Assembly: GCA_050735975.1 (NCBI GenBank)
Contig: JBOHVS010000384.1
Coordinates: forward strand, 1 to 5,887
Source: DATMBL01 sp050735975
GTDB taxonomy: Bacteria; Desulfobacterota; Binatia; UBA9968
Direction: 5' to 3'
Length of the DNA stretch: 5,887 nt
The position numbers and the translations under genes were made by a program. The notes under the pieces are model-generated. The model saw only the letters and a list, made by a program, of their open reading frames with translations, was not told the DNA's origin and ran no database searches. Positions 1 through 3,071 of the stretch are shown piece by piece; position 1 is the stretch's first letter; each line of letters starts with the position of its first letter.

Positions 1-374
1 TAATAGCAGCAGCTCTCGTTATCCAGGTCGTTATTGAAGCAGCGAAGCTGCCCGTCCTGAAATCGAATGCGCGCTAGACACGTGCCACCGGGCACAGACG
101 ACGTCATCGTTTCCATCACGACTCCAAATCCCCACTCGTCGTAGCGGAGGTGCGAGACCTCATCGCCGACCGAAAGAAATAGCCGCTTTCTCTCGCTCAG
201 GATCTGAGAGGTCTCTGCGGGACGGCAACGATCCTGTGAGACCCGATGAATGGCGGCGGGCGCCTTTGCCAGCTCTTCGTGATTCCGTCCCCCTCTACGC
301 TCGGCGCACTCCGCCGATCGAGTGGCTTTCGTTTTATGTTTCGTCCGTTCGTTGGACGGCTTGCTCCGTTTCAC
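1..374 (-). CDS. Small barrel-domain (SH3/Tudor-like) protein with basic N-terminus, partial at the left edge
   Basis: The reading frame is open from a GTG at 372-374 to the window edge: 124 complete codons with no stop, so the C-terminus is missing. Residues 1-65 are rich in Lys, Arg and Ala and look disordered. From about residue 66 a compact domain begins: GDEV (70-73), then DEWGFGVV (79-86), a PGGTC turn (95-99), then ARIRFQDG and FNNDLDNESCCY (113-124). The pattern GD-V, WG-G-V, then a strand ending in F-DG is what small five-strand barrels such as the DUF3553, CarD-N/KOW or UvrD-tail Tudor-like domains show; this assignment is from pattern memory, not a search. An AGAGGG ribosome site lies 3 bases upstream of the GTG, and the GTG overlaps the stop of the small ORF at 371-484 (GTGA). 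No other in-frame start is credible: the first in-frame ATGs (114-116, 105-107) would cut the domain in half. The coding nature of the domain half is more certain than the N-terminal half. Function unknown; nucleic-acid or protein binding is possible. Confidence 0.55.
   Translation of the reverse strand, partial: MKRSKPSNERTKHKTKATRSAECAERRGGRNHEELAKAPAAIHRVSQDRCRPAETSQILSERKRLFLSVGDEVSHLRYDEWGFGVVMETMTSSVPGGTCLARIRFQDGQLRCFNNDLDNESCCY
291..303. repeat. 13-bp direct repeat CCCTCTACGCTCG, copy 1
   Basis: Partner of the 13-mer at 378-390. Immediately beside it, 301-306 and 312-317 (TCGGCG and CGCCGA) can pair around a 5-base loop. Neither strand has a T-run next to this hairpin, so it is not called a terminator. 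Confidence 0.5.
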
Positions 375-484
375 AAACCCTCTACGCTCGACGTCGACTT
401 CGCGCTGTTGAGCTTTATTCCGACTTCGTCTATCAGTCGCGCTACCTTCGAGTTCATATCACCGAAATTCGCTGCGACAGTCAA
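371..484 (-). CDS. Small ORF of 37 aa, hypothetical protein
   Basis: A TTG at 482-484 begins a 37-codon frame ending in TGA at 371-373. The start is supported by GGAGAG at 488-493, with GGAG five bases from the TTG; an in-frame TAG sits just upstream, so the protein cannot be longer. The product begins LTVAANFGDMNSK and continues VARLIDEVGIKLNS, which reads as a short amphipathic helix (V14-L25) with flexible Ser/Thr-rich ends. It has no signal peptide, membrane segment or cysteine. Its stop overlaps the GTG of the next gene by four bases, a usual sign of translational coupling, and it starts 47 bp after the JAMM gene stops. I do not recognise the protein. It could instead be a leader peptide that sets translation of the downstream gene, or a chance ORF; the start codon is rare and no homologue can be checked here. 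Confidence 0.35.
   Translation of the reverse strand: MTVAANFGDMNSKVARLIDEVGIKLNSAKSTSSVEGL
378..390. repeat. 13-bp direct repeat CCCTCTACGCTCG, copy 2
   Basis: An identical 13-mer occurs at 291-303, 87 bp away. This copy contains the ribosome site of the GTG-started gene (AGAGGG on the minus strand, 378-383); the other copy lies inside that gene's low-complexity N-terminal part. The bases flanking the two copies differ, so the repeat is exactly 13 bp. It may reflect a small local duplication or chance. Confidence 0.5.
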
Positions 485-487
485 GGT

Positions 488-493
488 CTCTCC
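488..493 (-). promoter_or_regulatory. Ribosome binding site GGAGAG for the 37-aa ORF
   Basis: On the minus strand GGAGAG is followed by ACC and then TTG. It is the main reason to treat the TTG at 482-484 as a start. An ATG that overlaps this site (minus strand, reading MERP then stop) gives only four codons and is not a gene. Confidence 0.35.
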
Positions 494-531
494 ATGCTAT
501 CCCGTATAAACCGGGCTGGGCGCATCAACTT

Positions 532-1005
532 CTAGACCGTTTCTACCGGAATTTCGACAAAGTCCCGTGTGTCGTCAGACCAGGCAAACGCGGCGATCCG
601 CTTCACAGTGCGGCTGTAGATGGATACTACGATCTGTGCAGTGCCCGGAAAGGTGGGCTCGCCGAACGGACTGGCGAAAGCTTTGTCTTCATCGGAAAAG
701 TAGGCGGCATGCTCGGGATGCGAATGGTAGAAAGCGATAAGTTTGGCGCCCTTGGATTCGGCTTCACGAATGACGCCGTCCAGTTCCTGGGGATCCATGG
801 CGTAAGCGATTGCTGCGGTGCGAGGGTAAGTCTGGGGATCAACCGCGTGGAGTTGGTTTTGGATATTTTTCAGAGGCTGGACATGATCGGAGGTGCCATT
901 GGACAGAACGACCCCGCAGCACTCCTCTGGAAACGCCTCTTCGGCATGCCGTGATATCTCCGCCCACGCCTTCTTTGACAATCGCAAAGTACTTTGCCGC
1001 TCCAT
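532..1005 (-). CDS. JAMM/MPN (Mov34/PAD-1, M67-like) zinc metalloprotease domain protein
   Basis: A 157-aa single-domain protein. The JAMM zinc signature is complete: an N-terminal glutamate in PEECCG (E28), then H94-S-H96, seven residues, S104, two residues, D107. In this family the two His and the Asp hold zinc, and the Glu activates water to cut isopeptide or peptide bonds. Bacterial single-domain members of this size (Mec-type, or those linked to ThiF/ThiS/MoaD partners) remove an amino acid or peptide from the C-terminus of a small ubiquitin-fold sulfur carrier. The protein has no signal peptide or membrane segment, so it should be cytoplasmic. The ATG at 1003-1005 has AGGA eight bases upstream. 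It lies downstream of ubiD on the same strand, but a strong terminator separates them, so it probably has its own promoter. No sulfur-carrier gene ending in GG and no E1-like gene is visible, so the substrate is unknown. The domain call is firm; the exact reaction is inferred. Confidence 0.88.
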   Translation of the reverse strand: MERQSTLRLSKKAWAEISRHAEEAFPEECCGVVLSNGTSDHVQPLKNIQNQLHAVDPQTYPRTAAIAYAMDPQELDGVIREAESKGAKLIAFYHSHPEHAAYFSDEDKAFASPFGEPTFPGTAQIVVSIYSRTVKRIAAFAWSDDTRDFVEIPVETV

Positions 1006-1013
1006 GAGTATCG

Positions 1014-1017
1014 TCCT
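1014..1017 (-). promoter_or_regulatory. Ribosome binding site AGGA of the JAMM gene
   Basis: AGGA on the minus strand ends eight bases before the ATG at 1003-1005 and supports that start. Confidence 0.5.
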
Positions 1018-1087
1018 GGCGGTGATTTACCATAAGAACCGGTCCGTTTTCTATCGACCCCATGAGCGTGCATGTTGTTTTACTGTC

Positions 1088-1116
1088 AAAAAAAAAGGCA
1101 GGGGATTTACCCTGCC
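1088..1116 (-). terminator. Rho-independent terminator after the UbiD-family gene
   Basis: On the minus strand GGCAGGG pairs perfectly with CCCTGCC around the 6-base loop TAAATC (stem arms 1110-1116 and 1097-1103), followed at once by nine T (1088-1096). It begins 31 bp after the UbiD stop codon. A seven-pair GC-rich stem with an unbroken T-run is a strong terminator, so ubiD and the JAMM gene are unlikely to be one simple operon. On the plus strand the arm is preceded rather than followed by the homopolymer, so it acts in one direction. Confidence 0.92.
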
Positions 1117-1146
1117 CTTTAGTTGCCCCCCAGGTCGCGGCTGAAG

Positions 1147-2721
1147 CTACCGTCCGGTGCGAGCTAACGAGTGCACCCAGCCGCGCATGCGCGTCTTGGC
1201 GTTCTGAATATCTTTATCGCTAAAAAACTTCTTCAAGTCGATTCGATCGACGGGATAGACCGGCCGCATGAAGTCGCTCTCATAGCCGAACGGAACGGTC
1301 GCGTCGATGCCCATGCCGCCCTCGAACATCGTGTTGGAGGCTGTCCATTCCCTTTCGCCGGCGGTCATACGCTCGGCCGGCATGAAGGTCTGTCCGCGTC
1401 CGCCCGGCAGCGGGTTGATGATGTCGGTCTTGGGATTCACGCGGGTGGTGAGACACCACATGATGTCGTCCATATCGTACGGATCGGCGTCCTCGCTGAC
1501 GGCAACGACTATACGTGAACCCTGCGAGGTAGCAAGTATCGCCGCCATGAAGTTACGCTGCCAGCCTTCTTCGATCCGGTTGCGTTTTTTCACCTGAATG
1601 ATCGCCCCTCCCCAATCCGTCATGCAGTAGGGGATATTGACGTCCATGATAATCCCCGGCTGCATTCTTTCGCAAAGCTCGAACATCGCGGCCTCGCGCA
1701 CCGTCGTATCGATGTTGTGGTCATCAAGTGTATGCACGCCGAGCGTGAAGATGATCGGTTTGCTCTCGCGTCTGCGCGTGGTTACGGCGGTCACATGGAA
1801 AGTCGGGGCTTTGTAGGCCTTGCCCATGTAGCCGGCCCACTCAGGGTGAAAATGGAAACGGCCTTGGATACCGGCCTTTTCGGACTCGGCGGTCTCAAAG
1901 CGGCGATCGCGCGGGTTGACATAGCCTTCGAAGACGACCTCGGCGTCGGCGACGGCCATGGCGTCGACGGTGCGTGCCTTGACCAAGCGGACGGGAGCGC
2001 CCTGAACGGCTCCGGCCATACCGACCTCATCGCAACCTTGAGGCAGGATGACATAATCAAAGCCGGCGCCCGCCATCAAGGTGCAGGATGGCGGCAAGCC
2101 GAAATTCATGGTGATCGGCACGAGCTTATTGTCCTTGTAATATTTACTGACGACCTGCCACATATGAGAACCGGGTGAAATTTGAAACGTGCCGACGTTG
2201 CCCCAGCGGAAATTCATCCGGTTATACCCAAGATCGGTGCCACCGCCGAAATACTCGCCGGAGATCAGGCGGTTGCCGGAACCGACAGTCAGCTCCGGTT
2301 CGAGGTTGGTGTGCCGAATCGGCACGACGAATTCATTAGCTTCGGCAGGCTTCTCGATTACTTCTTCCTGGGCGGGAGCGTCTTTTTGATCGATGACGAC
2401 CGGCGGAATCGGATGGGTGATAGCGTAGGCCAATTTTCTCGTGCGATCAGTGTGGTCCTTCCAGCCGAACATCTTGTTGATGACGTTCATGTCACCGAAG
2501 AGGTTCGTAACGCAGCGATGATTCGGTTTACCCTTGACGTTAGTGAAAAGAATCGGGCAGCCGCCATCCATTTGCTTTTGGATGCCGGTGATTTCGAGAT
2601 CGGGATCGACCTCTTTGCCGGTCTCAATGACGTCGCCTTCCCTTTTCAACCATTCTATTGCGGTACGCAGGTCCCTGATCTCTTCAGGTGCCGGCCCTTC
2701 TTTTCGTGCAGCTTTCGCCAT
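1147..2721 (-). CDS. UbiD-family prenyl-FMN-dependent (de)carboxylase
   Basis: A 524-aa protein, close to the usual 450-520 aa of the UbiD family, which adds or removes CO2 on aromatic or unsaturated acids using prenylated FMN made by UbiX. Family landmarks are in order: DLRTAIEWL (17-25); the cofactor/metal segment with N167, R172, H186 and E232, which match by spacing or context the Asn, Arg, His and Glu of Aspergillus niger Fdc1 (N168, R173, H191, E233); AEVVFEGYVNP (260-270); HPEWAGYMG (292-300), standing for the usual GPFGE-GYYG; DADPYDMDDIMW (411-422); and MGIDAT (470-475). Between 270 and 290 there are about 18 extra residues, and the first of the two catalytic acids is not obvious; E294 fits the second. 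The ATG at 2719-2721 is chosen because GGAGG lies six bases upstream; the longer 559-aa reading overruns this site and adds an unfamilial tail. Soluble cytoplasmic enzyme. It ends in a terminator, so it is probably monocistronic. Substrate cannot be told from sequence; ubiquinone synthesis is only one option. Confidence 0.93.
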   Translation of the reverse strand: MAKAARKEGPAPEEIRDLRTAIEWLKREGDVIETGKEVDPDLEITGIQKQMDGGCPILFTNVKGKPNHRCVTNLFGDMNVINKMFGWKDHTDRTRKLAYAITHPIPPVVIDQKDAPAQEEVIEKPAEANEFVVPIRHTNLEPELTVGSGNRLISGEYFGGGTDLGYNRMNFRWGNVGTFQISPGSHMWQVVSKYYKDNKLVPITMNFGLPPSCTLMAGAGFDYVILPQGCDEVGMAGAVQGAPVRLVKARTVDAMAVADAEVVFEGYVNPRDRRFETAESEKAGIQGRFHFHPEWAGYMGKAYKAPTFHVTAVTTRRRESKPIIFTLGVHTLDDHNIDTTVREAAMFELCERMQPGIIMDVNIPYCMTDWGGAIIQVKKRNRIEEGWQRNFMAAILATSQGSRIVVAVSEDADPYDMDDIMWCLTTRVNPKTDIINPLPGGRGQTFMPAERMTAGEREWTASNTMFEGGMGIDATVPFGYESDFMRPVYPVDRIDLKKFFSDKDIQNAKTRMRGWVHSLARTGR

Positions 2722-2727
2722 AACCAT

Positions 2728-2732
2728 CCTCC
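2728..2732 (-). promoter_or_regulatory. Ribosome binding site GGAGG deciding the UbiD start
   Basis: On the minus strand GGAGG is followed directly by ATGGTT and then ATGGCG. The first ATG (2725-2727) touches the site and is too close for initiation; the second (2719-2721) is at the ideal six bases. This sets the protein at 524 aa. Confidence 0.8.
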
Positions 2733-2799
2733 AAACAAAATGTGATAGTTTCCTCAGCTTAGACCTTAAACTAACGGCGCAGAAAAAATCTAACCCTTT

Positions 2800-2815
2800 A
2801 ATTTCTATCGAAATT
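2800..2815. promoter_or_regulatory. Perfect inverted repeat AATTTC-4-GAAATT, possible operator upstream of ubiD
   Basis: Six bases pair perfectly around the 4-base centre TATC. The dyad lies 79 bp upstream of the UbiD start in an AT-rich stretch, a reasonable place for a dimeric regulator to bind near the promoter. Not followed by a T-run, so it is not a terminator. No regulator gene is present in the window. Confidence 0.35.
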
Positions 2816-2927
2816 CTTAGACCCAATCGAACAACGGGTACGGGGAAGAACTCTTCGACACGGAGTGCTCGAACTGCGATTACTTAGGTGATTACGCTTA
2901 TCGGACATTCGTCCAAAAGTCAATGAA

Positions 2928-2969
2928 GCCGCCGGCTGTGCTTGCCTACTTTGGGATAGGCCGCCGGCT
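2928..2969. repeat. Direct repeat GCCGCCGGCT (2928-2937 and 2960-2969) forming a nested hairpin
   Basis: The same 10-mer occurs twice with a 32-bp period. Because GCCGGC is its own reverse complement, 2931-2936 can pair with 2963-2968; inside this, GCCTA (2944-2948) pairs with TAGGC (2957-2961). An alternative outer pairing is AAGCCG (2926-2931) with CGGCTT (2965-2970). The structure lies upstream of the candidate promoter for the rightward gene. It could be a protein-binding site, an attenuator-like structure or a repetitive extragenic element. Confidence 0.45.
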
Positions 2970-3002
2970 TTGTTTAGCGACGAAATTGCAACGAACCCGC
3001 CC

Positions 3003-3031
3003 TTTACAGTCTTCATTTGGCTTGCTATCAG
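3003..3031 (+). promoter_or_regulatory. Candidate sigma70-type promoter for the membrane-fused synthase gene
   Basis: TTTACA (3003-3008, five of six matches to TTGACA) and TATCAG (3026-3031, four of six to TATAAT) are separated by exactly 17 bases. Transcription would begin near 3038, giving a leader of about 33 bases with the ribosome site properly placed. If true, translation cannot start upstream of 3072. Confidence 0.4.
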
Positions 3032-3059
3032 TGCTTTACTTCTCCTCTTTAAGGTTTTC

Positions 3060-3064
3060 GGGAG
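3060..3064 (+). promoter_or_regulatory. Ribosome binding site GGGAG of the membrane-fused synthase
   Basis: GGGAG ends seven bases before the ATG at 3072-3074. It supports that ATG over the in-frame TTG at 2970, which has no good site at proper distance. Confidence 0.55.
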
Positions 3065-3071
3065 TAGCTTT

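Larger units (their letters stand above)
2722..3071. other. Divergent intergenic region, about 350 bp, with no convincing gene
   Basis: It separates ubiD (leftward) from the membrane-fused synthase (rightward) and must hold both promoters. The ubiD side is AT-rich and contains the dyad at 2800-2815 and two copies of CTTAGACC (2758-2765, 2816-2823); no clear -35/-10 pair for ubiD was found. The rightward side contains the repeated GCCGCCGGCT, a candidate promoter and a ribosome site. Two stretches look weakly protein-like: 2821-3075 in one frame (CSNC and DYLGDYAY near 2866-2901) and 2970-3071 in the frame of the synthase (a hydrophobic run ISALLLLF). Neither has a credible start, so neither is called. 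Confidence 0.6.

Noticed and set aside
342..358. Hairpin CGTCC/GGACG
   Set aside because: Inside the barrel-domain reading frame and without a T-run; probably chance.
501..515. Hairpin CCCG/CGGG after the JAMM gene
   Set aside because: Only four pairs with a 7-base loop and no T-run, so not a terminator.
236..535. Plus-strand ORFs over 236-535
   Set aside because: They lie opposite the small ORF and the barrel-domain gene, have Arg/Ser-rich composition and no ribosome site.
1717..2745. Long plus-strand ORFs of 153 and 187 aa
   Set aside because: Antisense shadows of the UbiD coding region, as is common opposite GC-rich genes.
2722..2826. Longer UbiD start (559 aa)
   Set aside because: It would read through the GGAGG ribosome site at 2728-2732 and add 35 residues unlike the family N-terminus; ATG at 2719-2721 has ideal spacing.
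2926..2970. Riboswitch (cyclic-di-GMP type considered) because of AAAGCC and GGCCTA words on the minus strand
   Set aside because: The conserved paired and tetraloop-receptor parts are missing, and the orientation does not lead into a gene sensibly.
2970..3071. N-terminal extension of the synthase from TTG 2970
   Set aside because: No good ribosome site at a proper distance, rare start codon, and a candidate promoter and GGGAG site lie inside the extension. The family usually begins just before the first membrane helix.
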